From Saprospiraceae bacterium (GTDB lineage: Bacteria > Bacteroidota > Bacteroidia > Chitinophagales > Saprospiraceae), in contig JAGNSQ010000006.1 of assembly GCA_017987975.1 (NCBI GenBank), positions 1 through 58,220 on the forward strand: a DNA stretch of 58,220 bases. The letters run 5' to 3'. Numbering within the stretch: the stretch's first letter is position 1; each line of letters starts with the position of its first letter. The notes under the pieces are model-generated. The model had not been told where the DNA came from. It made no database searches and was given only the letters and a program-made list of their open reading frames with translations. Shown piece after piece: positions 26,894-35,900 of this stretch. The position numbers were made by a program, and so were the translations under genes.

Positions 26894-27739
26894 ATGGCTT
26901 CAGAAACAATAGCATTGCACGGAGATCACTCAGCACCATCATGGAATGGTGGTAGTGAGCCGTTTAAGGCCAGCTATGGCAAACTGATGATGTGGTATTT
27001 TCTCTTGTCGGATGCCTTTACATTTGCAGGATTTTTGATTGCTTATGGTGCTTTAAGGTTTAGTATGTCTTCCTGGCCTGTTCCTGACTTCGTATTCAGT
27101 TCTTTGCCTGGGGGTATTCATCACAAACCTCTTATTTTTGTGACCATCATGACCTTTGTGCTCTTAGCGAGTTCATTTACTATGGTTCGTGCTGTTCAGG
27201 AGGGTCAACAAGAAAATAAAAGTGGTGTAGTAAAATGGATGTTATTAACCATTATCGGTGGCTTGATGTTCTTAGGATGTCAGGCATGGGAATGGACCAC
27301 TTTAATGGGATCGGAACACATGACAATCAAAGTCAATCCATTTGGCACCCATACAGAAAATGGGGTTTACTTGGAAGATGGGCATGATGTTAAAAAAGGA
27401 GATACTTTCAAGGCGGGTACTTCTTACCTGATTCATCAACACGATGGCCATTTTCAGCAACTTGCTTATAAGGTGGCTGACGGACAGGATGCCGGTCAAA
27501 CCAAAAGATTGGAATTTGGACCAAAAGCTTTTGGAGCTCTTTTCTTTTTCATTACCGGGTTTCACGGTTTTCACGTCTTCTCAGGAGTAGCATTTCTTTT
27601 GATCATCTGTTTAAATGCGGCATCTGGTCTTTATGAAAAAAGGAAAAATAAATACGAAATGGTAGAGAAAATAGGACTCTATTGGCACTTTGTAGACCTT
27701 GTTTGGGTCTTTGTATTCTTATTATTTTATCTTCTCTAA
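26894..27739 (+). CDS. Cytochrome c oxidase subunit III (second copy, with a soluble insertion)
   Basis: The 281-residue subunit III paralogue has five membrane helices (about 31-51, 77-99, 113-133, 214-236 and 256-280). The final part, TGFHGFHVFSG and YWHFVDLVWVFVFLLFYLL, is the family signature. Between helices 3 and 4 (about 137-210) lies a soluble insertion of some 70 residues with a Tyr/His/Asp-rich segment (LIHQHDGHFQQLAYKVADG), absent from the first copy. It is probably a second or structural subunit III of the same oxidase. Confidence 0.9.
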   Translation: MASETIALHGDHSAPSWNGGSEPFKASYGKLMMWYFLLSDAFTFAGFLIAYGALRFSMSSWPVPDFVFSSLPGGIHHKPLIFVTIMTFVLLASSFTMVRAVQEGQQENKSGVVKWMLLTIIGGLMFLGCQAWEWTTLMGSEHMTIKVNPFGTHTENGVYLEDGHDVKKGDTFKAGTSYLIHQHDGHFQQLAYKVADGQDAGQTKRLEFGPKAFGALFFFITGFHGFHVFSGVAFLLIICLNAASGLYEKRKNKYEMVEKIGLYWHFVDLVWVFVFLLFYLL

Positions 27740-27760
27740 TACCTTCAAAGATTAATAAAA

Positions 27761-28135
27761 ATGGGACATTCATATACAGAATCTAAACAAATAGCTACCA
27801 AGACCATTTTGGTATTAGCAGTCATTACCATTGCGGAGGTGATTTTTGCCCTCACGGGTAAAGGATATATAATCGATGGCTTTCACATGCCTCACTGGTT
27901 AATAGGTGGAGTGATGATCATCATGAGCGTAGTAAAAGCCTATCTGATTATTTACGAATTCATGCACATGAAATATGAGGTGCCAGCATTGGTGAAAACG
28001 GTACTAATTCCTACCTTGCTTTTGGTGTGGGCCATTATCGCTTTTACTTATGAAGGTAATTATTGGCAGAATAGCAGAGCCAAGGTGCACAACCTTAAAT
28101 CTGCCGCAGTGATAGAACACGCAGAACACAAATAA
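27761..28135 (+). CDS. coxD: Cytochrome c oxidase subunit IV family protein
   Basis: The 124-residue membrane protein has three helices (about 13-30, 41-62 and 78-98) and matches the bacterial subunit IV family. Its position at the end of the act-cox operon and the helix pattern (VVKAYLIIYEFMHMKYE) support this. It probably stabilises subunits I and III. A strong terminator follows its stop codon. Confidence 0.88.
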   Translation: MGHSYTESKQIATKTILVLAVITIAEVIFALTGKGYIIDGFHMPHWLIGGVMIIMSVVKAYLIIYEFMHMKYEVPALVKTVLIPTLLLVWAIIAFTYEGNYWQNSRAKVHNLKSAAVIEHAEHK

Positions 28136-28140
28136 TAAAA

Positions 28141-28165
28141 GGCGGGATTTTCCCGCTTTTTTTTT
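28141..28165 (+). terminator. Rho-independent terminator of the act-cox operon
   Basis: GCGGGA (28142-28147) pairs with TCCCGC (28151-28156) around a TTT loop, followed by nine T residues (28157-28165). It stands six bases after the coxD stop codon and should end most transcription of the respiratory operon. Confidence 0.92.
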
Positions 28166-28218
28166 AAATGTTACTTTCAACTTAATGCTTTTTATTTTGT
28201 TAAAAAAGCAACTTAATC

Positions 28219-28743
28219 ATGAAGAAATATTTCAATTCAATAATTCTTGTTTTTGTGCTAATAGGTCTCCCTTTGGGGGCCTATCTTTACCTACGGCAAG
28301 GATTCACTTTTCGAAAAACCCTGATTGATGATTTAAAAACCTCACTTCCACTCAAAGAATCTCTAACGGAAAATGGTGATCCTGTTTTGGTGAAAGGCCG
28401 ATGCACCGTAATTGCATTGAACGAAAATAAAGATCAGCAACTTAACTTGTTTGATCAATTTAAAGACGCACAGGGATTTCAAATGGTAGGTTATATGGAC
28501 ACTACTGAGGTTATGCCATATTTGCTAAAAAAGCAACAGGTGGCAGATGTTAAAAATATGCGTAATTATTTTCAATTGGATTCTTCTGTCTTCAATTCAT
28601 TGAAATTTACTTATCCAAGCTCAAATTATCTGATACTGGACACCCTGGGGATGCTGAGGTACAAATATACAGGCAATGAAAATGATATGAAAAAGCTGGC
28701 GGGACACATAACTGTCTTACTACCATTATATAAGGAAAAATAA
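28219..28743 (+). CDS. SCO-like thioredoxin-fold protein without active-site cysteines
   Basis: The 174-residue membrane-anchored protein has one N-terminal helix (about 5-25). The rest reads like a thioredoxin or SCO fold: strands CTVIALNEN, FQMVGYMDT, YLILDTLGMLRYKYTG and HITVLLP. This position after the cox genes is usually taken by a SCO-type copper chaperone for the CuA site, but the CxxxC metal site is missing: only one Cys (C62) remains. It may be a degenerate or non-metal-binding assembly factor. The assignment is by context and fold pattern only. It is followed after 5 nt by the DUF420 gene. Confidence 0.6.
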   Translation: MKKYFNSIILVFVLIGLPLGAYLYLRQGFTFRKTLIDDLKTSLPLKESLTENGDPVLVKGRCTVIALNENKDQQLNLFDQFKDAQGFQMVGYMDTTEVMPYLLKKQQVADVKNMRNYFQLDSSVFNSLKFTYPSSNYLILDTLGMLRYKYTGNENDMKKLAGHITVLLPLYKEK

Positions 28744-28748
28744 AAATT

Positions 28749-29300
28749 TTGCAAACAAAAGACTTTCAATTAAGCCCACAGCCTGAACTGGCTACCAAAT
28801 TAAACAGAATAGCCTACGTTGTTTCTGCCCTTGTTTTGGTTTTGGTTGGCATTATGAGGAGGGTGAAAATAGATCTTGGAATAGATTTTTCATTCTTGCC
28901 ACCGGTTCATGCCATTTTAAACACCTTGGTAGCTATTTGTTTGATTGCTGCTCTTTGGTTTGTAAAACAAAAAAACATCCGTCTCCATCAGGTCTCAATC
29001 TATGGTGCAATGATTTTTTCAGCCTTGTTTTTATTGTGTTACGTTTTGTACCACTTTACCACGGAAGAAACAAAGTATTGTTTTGAAGGCGCATCCAGAA
29101 CCCTTTATTTTGTGCTTTTGGTGAGCCATATTGTATTGGCCGGACTTTCTCTGCCTTTCATACTGATTACCTTCATCAGAGGCTATACGCATGAGATTGA
29201 AAAGCACCGAAAAATTGCTAAATATGTTTATCCTGTATGGCTTTATGTTGCGATAACAGGGCCACTTTGTTATCTTATGCTTTATCCTTGTTACGCATGA
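28749..29300 (+). CDS. DUF420 (CtaM/YozB-like) oxidase assembly protein, TTG start
   Basis: The 183-residue membrane protein has about five helices. It matches DUF420, the family of CtaM, which is needed for aa3 oxidase maturation in Staphylococcus. Conserved-looking His residues lie at helix ends (PPVHAILN, VLYHFTTEE, VLLVSHIVLAG, EIEKHRKIAKYVYPVWLY). The frame opens with TTG 28749; the first ATG is 38 codons in, inside the first helix region, so TTG is the likely start. The stop overlaps the next gene's ATG (ATGA), showing translational coupling. Confidence 0.88.
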   Translation: MQTKDFQLSPQPELATKLNRIAYVVSALVLVLVGIMRRVKIDLGIDFSFLPPVHAILNTLVAICLIAALWFVKQKNIRLHQVSIYGAMIFSALFLLCYVLYHFTTEETKYCFEGASRTLYFVLLVSHIVLAGLSLPFILITFIRGYTHEIEKHRKIAKYVYPVWLYVAITGPLCYLMLYPCYA

Positions 29301-29560
29301 AAAAGCGCGGCTTACAAAAGCTTGTGGTTCTAGCCGGAATGATCTTTCTTCTGATTGTTTTGATTTTGCCAGAAATGACAGCGCAATGCCCTATGTGTAA
29401 AATGTCAGCCGAAAGTAATCTTAAAAACGGAGGGACAGAAGGCAGAGCACTCAATGCAGGGATTTTATACATGCTTGCCCTCCCATATCTTTTGGTCGGT
29501 TTTCTGGGCTATGTGTGGTGGAAAAAGAGGAAAAAAGACGAAGCAGCAAATCCTCACTGA
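29297..29560 (+). CDS. Small membrane protein with CPMC motif
   Basis: The 87-residue protein starts at the ATG overlapping the DUF420 stop codon; the longer reading from 29237 runs antagonistically through that gene and is rejected. It has a first hydrophobic segment or uncleaved signal (about 8-27), then CPMCKMSAESNLKNGG in the periplasm and a second helix (about 60-80) followed by a Lys/Arg tail. The CPMC pair could bind a metal or form a disulfide. Its position at the end of the oxidase assembly genes suggests a role in oxidase biogenesis, but nothing more can be said. Confidence 0.75.
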   Translation: MKKRGLQKLVVLAGMIFLLIVLILPEMTAQCPMCKMSAESNLKNGGTEGRALNAGILYMLALPYLLVGFLGYVWWKKRKKDEAANPH

Positions 29561-29595
29561 TTGTAAGTTTTAAGAGTTATTTAACCTGAAAGCCC

Positions 29596-29626
29596 TTGAT
29601 GCTGTCCACAAGGTGATATAATTTTG
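29596..29626 (+). promoter_or_regulatory. Promoter of comEC
   Basis: TTG (29596-29598) and TAATTTTG (29619-29626) are 20 nt apart. Transcription should start near 29633, just before the ATG at 29648. Confidence 0.8.
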
Positions 29627-29647
29627 CAATGAACGCAAAAGAATGCT

Positions 29648-31759
29648 ATGATACCCTGGAGGTTGTTTCCCTACCTCAGACCCTGCCTTGCTATAATTGC
29701 CGGAATCCTGGTGAGAGAATTTGTAACCACAGAGATTTGGATGGTTGTTTTTTGTTTGACCATTACGGCAGCAGTTGTCATTGCCAACGATTTTTTTTAC
29801 ACTTCTTCTATTAGGTACCCATTTGTTGCTGGCTACTTAATTTTGATATTGTATTTTGGATTGGGATTTCTGTCTCATCATTTACACAACCTCCCACAAG
29901 GAGGTATACACTATGGTCATTTTGTAAAAGAGGATAAGGAGGTAAGGGTTATTGGGGTGATAAAAGAATACCCAAATCGGCGTAAAAATTACCGAACAAC
30001 CCTGGAAGTTGAGTTCATTTGTTATGACAGCATTTGCTGCAAAGCAAGGAACCCAATTCAACTTTCCTTCAACCAGGATGCTGTAAGAGAATTCTTACCG
30101 GCTCCCGGTGATAGAATTTGTGTGTGGGGTACTTTAAGTAAGATTGCAAAAAATACCAATCCTGAAACCTTCGATTTTGCCAAATTTCTAAGGAGGCAAA
30201 AAATTACACATCAACTGTACACATCAAACGAAGTGGTGCATTTGGCATCTGACCAATTAGGCTTTTTTCGACAGTCAAGTATGAACCTCAGAAACCAATG
30301 CCTTAGCATATTTGAAAAATATCTGAAAGGTGAGTCCCTGGGCATTGCCAAAGCCATGGTCTTGGGATACCGACAAGATGTTGAAGATGATCTTTATCGC
30401 TCATTTTCAGCATCAGGATCCATGCACATCCTTGCCGTATCGGGCATGCATCTTGCCGTCATTGCAGAGATCTTGCTAAAGACCATGAACAAGCTCACTT
30501 TCAGGCGGCGTAAAAGTGGGATTATTCCTTCCATTGCTATTATATTCCTGTTGTGGTTTTTTTCATTCATGACAGGTGCAGAATCTGCCATAATAAGGTC
30601 CGTTTTGATGTTTACTTTGATTTTATATGGAAAAACACTTCGTCATCATCACTCTACCTATAATATAATGGCTTTTTGTGCAGCTATAATGTTGATCTTT
30701 GACCCGACCCAAATCTTTAATGCCGGATTTTTATTTTCCTACCTGGCCTTGCTCAGCCTTATGTATTTTCAACCCATCATATTGGGATGGTGGCAGCCCG
30801 CTGACCCATTCTCAAATTGGATGTGGCAATATATTTCAGCATCCATTGCTGCGCAGATTCTTGTTGGGCCCCTCACTATTTATTTGTTTAACCAGTTTCC
30901 TCTTTATTTTGCGTTATCCGGTTTTATTCCGGTATGGTTATCAGCCTTGTCTTTGAAATTGGGTTTATTGTTGTTGTTGACAGATTTTATCATGCCGGAA
31001 GTCAATAATGTATTATCCATGGGATTAGATTTTATGCTCACCTATTTTATTCACTCGGTTCAGTGGGTGGAATCTCTTCCTTTGGCTTGTATTGATAACA
31101 TCTATCTAAGCATGCCTGAATTTATTTTTTACAGCCTTTCATCGATTACTTTGATGGTCTTTGTGAAATTCAGAACGGTGGGTTTAATTATGGCTATGAC
31201 TTCATTTTTAGCTATTGGGCTTGTTTGGCGTATTGCTAGTAGCTGGTCAGAAAATACGCAAGTATTAATCACGGTTTATGATCATAAAAAAGTGTCTCTC
31301 GCAGATGTTTTTATCGGTCATGTGTGTTTCTCCTATGGAGATTCTATCGCCGTATCTCCTTATGCTGATTATATGTATGCAGGACATAGGGCCCGACATC
31401 ATATAGAAAAGACAAATTTTGTTAGGGGCTCTTCAAAAAAATGGGTTTTGAATAATTTGGAAATACAATCACGTGAGATTAAATATAATAAGTTGAAAAT
31501 TGCTGTTATCTACAAACAAGAGGAATTACAGCTGGTAAATTCCCCAAGTGTTTACCTGATAATGGGTAAACTATGGCCGCCTTTGCAAAAATTATATTAC
31601 CCGGCGCCCATGCTGTTAAATGCTGAAATCAAAGGAAAAATGCTGGAGCAATGGAAAAAATATGCATTAGAACACAATCTGGTTTTGTATTCTGTACATG
31701 ACAGCGGTTCCATCATTTTGACACCACCTTTTAAATTGCCAAACTATGAAAAACACTAG
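29648..31759 (+). CDS. comEC: ComEC/Rec2-family DNA uptake channel protein
   Basis: ComEC forms the inner-membrane channel through which single-stranded DNA enters during natural transformation. The 703-residue protein begins with hydrophobic helices, then a DUF4131/OB-like periplasmic part (about 95-190; GDRICVWGTLSKI, NPETFDFAKFLRRQ), then the competence domain (about 225-480) with the signature SGSMHILAVSGMHLAVIAEIL and TGAESAIIRSVLMF. The C-terminal part (about 520-703) is soluble but lacks the HxHxDH site of the metallo-beta-lactamase domain seen in many ComEC proteins. The last 14 nt overlap the helix-hairpin-helix gene. Confidence 0.9.
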   Translation: MIPWRLFPYLRPCLAIIAGILVREFVTTEIWMVVFCLTITAAVVIANDFFYTSSIRYPFVAGYLILILYFGLGFLSHHLHNLPQGGIHYGHFVKEDKEVRVIGVIKEYPNRRKNYRTTLEVEFICYDSICCKARNPIQLSFNQDAVREFLPAPGDRICVWGTLSKIAKNTNPETFDFAKFLRRQKITHQLYTSNEVVHLASDQLGFFRQSSMNLRNQCLSIFEKYLKGESLGIAKAMVLGYRQDVEDDLYRSFSASGSMHILAVSGMHLAVIAEILLKTMNKLTFRRRKSGIIPSIAIIFLLWFFSFMTGAESAIIRSVLMFTLILYGKTLRHHHSTYNIMAFCAAIMLIFDPTQIFNAGFLFSYLALLSLMYFQPIILGWWQPADPFSNWMWQYISASIAAQILVGPLTIYLFNQFPLYFALSGFIPVWLSALSLKLGLLLLLTDFIMPEVNNVLSMGLDFMLTYFIHSVQWVESLPLACIDNIYLSMPEFIFYSLSSITLMVFVKFRTVGLIMAMTSFLAIGLVWRIASSWSENTQVLITVYDHKKVSLADVFIGHVCFSYGDSIAVSPYADYMYAGHRARHHIEKTNFVRGSSKKWVLNNLEIQSREIKYNKLKIAVIYKQEELQLVNSPSVYLIMGKLWPPLQKLYYPAPMLLNAEIKGKMLEQWKKYALEHNLVLYSVHDSGSIILTPPFKLPNYEKH

Positions 31760-32687
31760 TATTACCTATTTTACCAGGGCCGAAAGGAGATCGTTGTTTG
31801 TTTTTTTTCTGATGGCTTCACTTTTTATTTTGATGATGTACTCAATTTATCGATTTGAGAAAACCAAAGTCATTCCTTTTGAACAAGCAGTTGCACAAAA
31901 TGTAGAGACAAAATCAAAAGAAAATGCTGTTCGCTCTAAAATAAAGGCCATTCAAAAAAGGAGAGTACCGGGTATGCCAAATCAGGTATTTCATTTTGAT
32001 CCCAATACAATCAGTGAGGATAGTTTAAAGTTATTGGGAGTGGATGCCAAAACTTCAAAGATCTTTATGAAGTACCGCTCGAAAGGTGCAAAATTTAGAA
32101 GCAAAGAGCAGTTTTACAAAGTTTATGGAATGCAGAAGTATCAATCAAGATTGGATTCATTACTGGTTTTAGGAACAGGAGCATCAAAAGGAGAGGGTAC
32201 TAAATTAGAAGAGTTTTCAGATGGCAACATTTCTGATAAAAAACAAGCAGCTTTTCAAAGTACTATACCTACCGTAAAAATCAGGATCATCCAGATTAAT
32301 GAGGCTGACAGCTTTGAATGGCAGTTGATAAAAGGTATTGGTGAAAAATTGGCGGGGAGGATTGTTAGGTACAAAGAGCGGTTAGGGGGATTTGTTAACA
32401 TTGAGCAATTGGAAGAAGTTTATGGTCTCAAAGCAGAAACTTTTCTTGCCATCTCCCATTTGTTGGAGGTTGACAAAAGTCTAATAACAAAACTACCTAT
32501 CAATCAGTGCACTGAATCACAGATTGCGACACATCCTTACATTGGAAAGAAGAAGGCAACGATACTCAGCAGGTATATCAAAAATAGGGGGCAATTGAAA
32601 ACTCTATCCGATCTGAAGGCCACAAAGTTGTTCGACGAGGAAGAAATACAAAGGCTGGAGCCTTATCTTGATTTTTCCATTAATTGA
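31746..32687 (+). CDS. Membrane-anchored helix-hairpin-helix protein (ComEA-like)
   Basis: The 313-residue protein has one membrane helix (about 17-36) and then helix-hairpin-helix motifs: one near residues 80-125 (LLGVDAKTSKIFMKYR), the clearest at about 185-235 (INEADSFEWQLIKGIGEKLA, then YKERLGGFVNIEQLEEVYG), and a further one at 255-310 (HPYIGKKKATILSRYI). HhH motifs bind DNA backbone without sequence preference. A single anchor plus HhH is the plan of ComEA, the DNA receptor that feeds ComEC, and the gene overlaps comEC by 14 nt. The role is inferred from these points. Confidence 0.82.
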   Translation: MKNTSITYFTRAERRSLFVFFLMASLFILMMYSIYRFEKTKVIPFEQAVAQNVETKSKENAVRSKIKAIQKRRVPGMPNQVFHFDPNTISEDSLKLLGVDAKTSKIFMKYRSKGAKFRSKEQFYKVYGMQKYQSRLDSLLVLGTGASKGEGTKLEEFSDGNISDKKQAAFQSTIPTVKIRIIQINEADSFEWQLIKGIGEKLAGRIVRYKERLGGFVNIEQLEEVYGLKAETFLAISHLLEVDKSLITKLPINQCTESQIATHPYIGKKKATILSRYIKNRGQLKTLSDLKATKLFDEEEIQRLEPYLDFSIN

Positions 32688-32784
32688 TTAAATTCTATCT
32701 TCCTGATTCCGACGTATATCTAAATAATAATGATATAAAGGATTATTTTTCAGTAATTAAAATATATGAAAATAAAAATTAAAC

Positions 32785-32818
32785 AATAACATATTAAAAA
32801 TATTCGTAATATGTTATT
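32785..32818. promoter_or_regulatory. 12-bp-arm dyad upstream of the HYR/dockerin gene
   Basis: AATAACATATTA (32785-32796) and its exact reverse complement (32807-32818) are separated by 10 nt. The dyad ends 7 nt before the -7 element of the next gene, with its centre about 39 nt before the likely transcription start, a position typical of an activator or repressor site. No T-run follows, so it is not a terminator. Confidence 0.65.
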
Positions 32819-32825
32819 TGATGCT

Positions 32826-32833
32826 TACCTTTG
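32826..32833 (+). promoter_or_regulatory. -7 element of the HYR/dockerin gene
   Basis: TACCTTTG matches the TAnnTTTG consensus. The -33 region (about 32804-32806, TCG) lacks a good TTG and is instead covered by the dyad, consistent with an activator-dependent promoter. Transcription would start near 32840, downstream of the ATG codons at 32818 and 32821. Confidence 0.65.
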
Positions 32834-32925
32834 AACTTCGATGTAAAAGTACATTGCCAAGATTGGAAAATCCAGGTCCCATCCCAAAACAACGACCGAT
32901 TTATTTTGGATTTAAATCTTTTCCC

Positions 32926-35900
32926 ATGAAGAAACCGATTATTTTCAGCATTGCTGTTAAAACAAGAAAGTACGTGTATCTGCTTTTTATGGCAGTTTGC
33001 ACCATATTTGCAGCTAATAGCGCATCAGCACAAATTGATTTTGTAGTCAATTCTGCTGTATTTTCACCAACCAACATTTCAATTGGCGAGACAGCTACAT
33101 TGACTTCCAATGTAATGATCAATCCTACATCTCCGGCCGGAGGTGGGCAATTGGCAGTTGGCTGTCTGGAAATTGTAATTTCTATGCCAGCTCCAAAACA
33201 ATACGTCCCTCAAGGCGGAGCAGCTGCTGTGTCTGCCATGGGCTTTGGTGCTTCTTTTGACTGGACCTACAGTGCCATTGACAACTCATTATATGGATAT
33301 AATAACGTTATCTTACCTGCTGGATCAGGTGGAGATATCATTGTTACGGTAGAAGGACTCGTCATAACCGGTGTTCCTGCTATATCGACGGTTAATGCAA
33401 GTGATTTTGCAAATTGTACAGTAACGAATGATGGAAGCAATGATTCCAGATCTGCTAGTTTAAGTGTAAATCACTCTGTAGAATTGAGTTGTAAATCGGA
33501 TACAGTGTTTTTTTATGATGTTACTGCGATGGGCATTGTCATCAGGGCTAGTGATTTATACAACAGCGCTTCTACAACTCCTGCTTGCGAACCTCTCACA
33601 TTTTTTCTGTATGACAGCATCAGAAGAGAACCAGATTCTCTGGTGTACGGCTTAAATGATCTTTTTGATCCGCCTACATGTATTGTACTTACAACTAAAG
33701 ACGATTGTGGAGATAGTTTAAATTGTAAAGTCTTAATTAGTATTCTTGATACCTTACCTCCTCAAATATTTTGCCCGCTACCCGATACAGTTTGTGACCT
33801 TAATCTGGTACCACTTCCATTTGGCACATTGGCGGAATTTGAAGCAGCAGGCGGTGATGTGAGCGATGAGACTTTTAGTGTATTTATCCCTGCCTCGTTC
33901 TTCTCCTGGATTGGAGATGATACTACTACCACAGGATGTAATCGCACCATTGAAAGGCAATATAGAATAGAAGATTGGTTCGGAAATGCAGATACCTGCT
34001 CGCAATTTTTTGTAATTAAGGATGCAAACGGACTGAACTGTGGACCTGCAGTAACCGTTAATACAGACCCGGGACTTTGTTCTGCAGTTGTTTTGTTGAA
34101 TGCTCCTGTTCATAAAAATTGTGAAGTAGATACATTTTACAACAACGGGCCTGCCAATAATACTTATCCTTTGGGAACCACCAATGTTACCTTTACTTTA
34201 ATTACAGCTTGCAATGATACATTCACTTGTATCAAACAAGTGATTGTTTCAGATAGTATTTATCCGGTATTGCGATGCCCAACAGATGTAACCATTCAAT
34301 GTACAGTGCCTGCAGCAGCCGTAACTTTTGCTCAATATACAGCACAAGGCGGCCTTGCGGAAGACAACTGTTCCATCAATCCTGCAAGCATTTCCAGCAT
34401 TGATAGCCCAGCAGTGGGAACTTGTCCGAGAACTGTAGTAAGAACTTATTTTGTGAGCGATCAAAGTGGCAATGCTGCCAGTTGTCAACAAAACATAACA
34501 TTAAATGATACCACTCCTCCGGTGATAACCGATCCTGCCGATATAACTGCAGGAACTGATGCAGGTGTTTGTCAGGCAGTGGTCAATCTGCTAAATCCTA
34601 CAGTGACCGACAATTGCAATGGAGGCACCACACTTGTTAGAAATCCTGCTGGCAATGTATTTCAGTCGGGAATTACAATGGTAACCTGGACTGCTACAGA
34701 TGCTTGTGGAAACACTTCTACCCAAACCCAAAATATAACTGTGGTTGATGATGAAGCCCCCAATATCAATTGTAAAGGCCCCCTTGACCTGAACCTAAGT
34801 TACGGTGACAATTATAAAACAGCGCTGTCTTTGTTGTTGAGTTATTCTGATAATTGCCCGCTTCCTCTAATCGTTAAAGCGAGGAGGATGGATGTGGTCT
34901 GTGCACCTAATGGAGACCAATGGTTGGATACTGTAAGATTTTGTTGTGCAGATGTCAACCTAACTCAGCAAGTAATTGTAAGGGTTACGGATGCAGCAGG
35001 TAATTCTAATACTTGTATGGTAGCAATAACTGTAAAAGATAAGTTGGCCCCTGTACTCGAAGAGCCGCTTCCTAACATCACAGTGAGCTGTGACTATGAC
35101 ATCCACTTAAACGACCTGGAAGAATTTGGAACCATTGTGTTTAATTCATCTGACAGGGCGGAAATAGAAATCGACGATCCACTTTTTATTGGTCCTAAAT
35201 ATGATGGCTGGGTTACTGATAATTGCACATCCAGCCTTAATTTAGCTGAATTGCCTCCCTTGGACCAGCGTGGCCCCCACAACAACGGCAACATCATCAG
35301 ACGATTTGTTGTTACGGATGGAGCTGGAAACACCCTTGCCATACAACAAATAATTACCATAATTGACGCCGATCCTCTGACTATAGATGATATACACTGG
35401 CCGGCTGATACATCTTATACAGATTGCACTGCTATACCACCTGATACTACCCTGACCGGAAGTCCATTTTTTGACAATGATGATATTTGTACCTTGCCTG
35501 CTGCTTCATACAAAGACCAGATCTTTGATGATCCCACCTCTGGTTGTGTCTATATCAGAAGAAAATGGAAAGTGATAGATTGGGCTCAATATGTTCCAAA
35601 TACTACTACTGGTGTTTGGGAACACATACAGGACATTCATCTGGTCAACAACGTAAAGCCGGTTTTCACTTCCTCTTGTGCTGATAGAACTATTTGTGCT
35701 GTTAATGCTGAATGTGATGCCGTATTGAGACTGGGGGCGCATGCCACCGATGATTGTACAGATGTTCAGGACCTTACCTTTGATTACAAAGTAGATACGG
35801 ATAACAATGGTACCGTTGATCATTTTGCCACCGATGATACATTTGCCATCAGATTGCCACGAGGTATCCACAAAATCAGCTGGAGGGTCGAAGACAGGTG

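Noticed and set aside
28141-28165. Attenuator within a single longer operon to 29560
   Set aside because: The hairpin is a plain strong terminator with no alternative pairing seen; some read-through to the assembly genes is possible but not shown.
29237-29296. Longer start for the CPMC membrane protein
   Set aside because: It lies inside the DUF420 coding region in another frame; the ATG at 29297 overlaps the stop in the usual ATGA manner.
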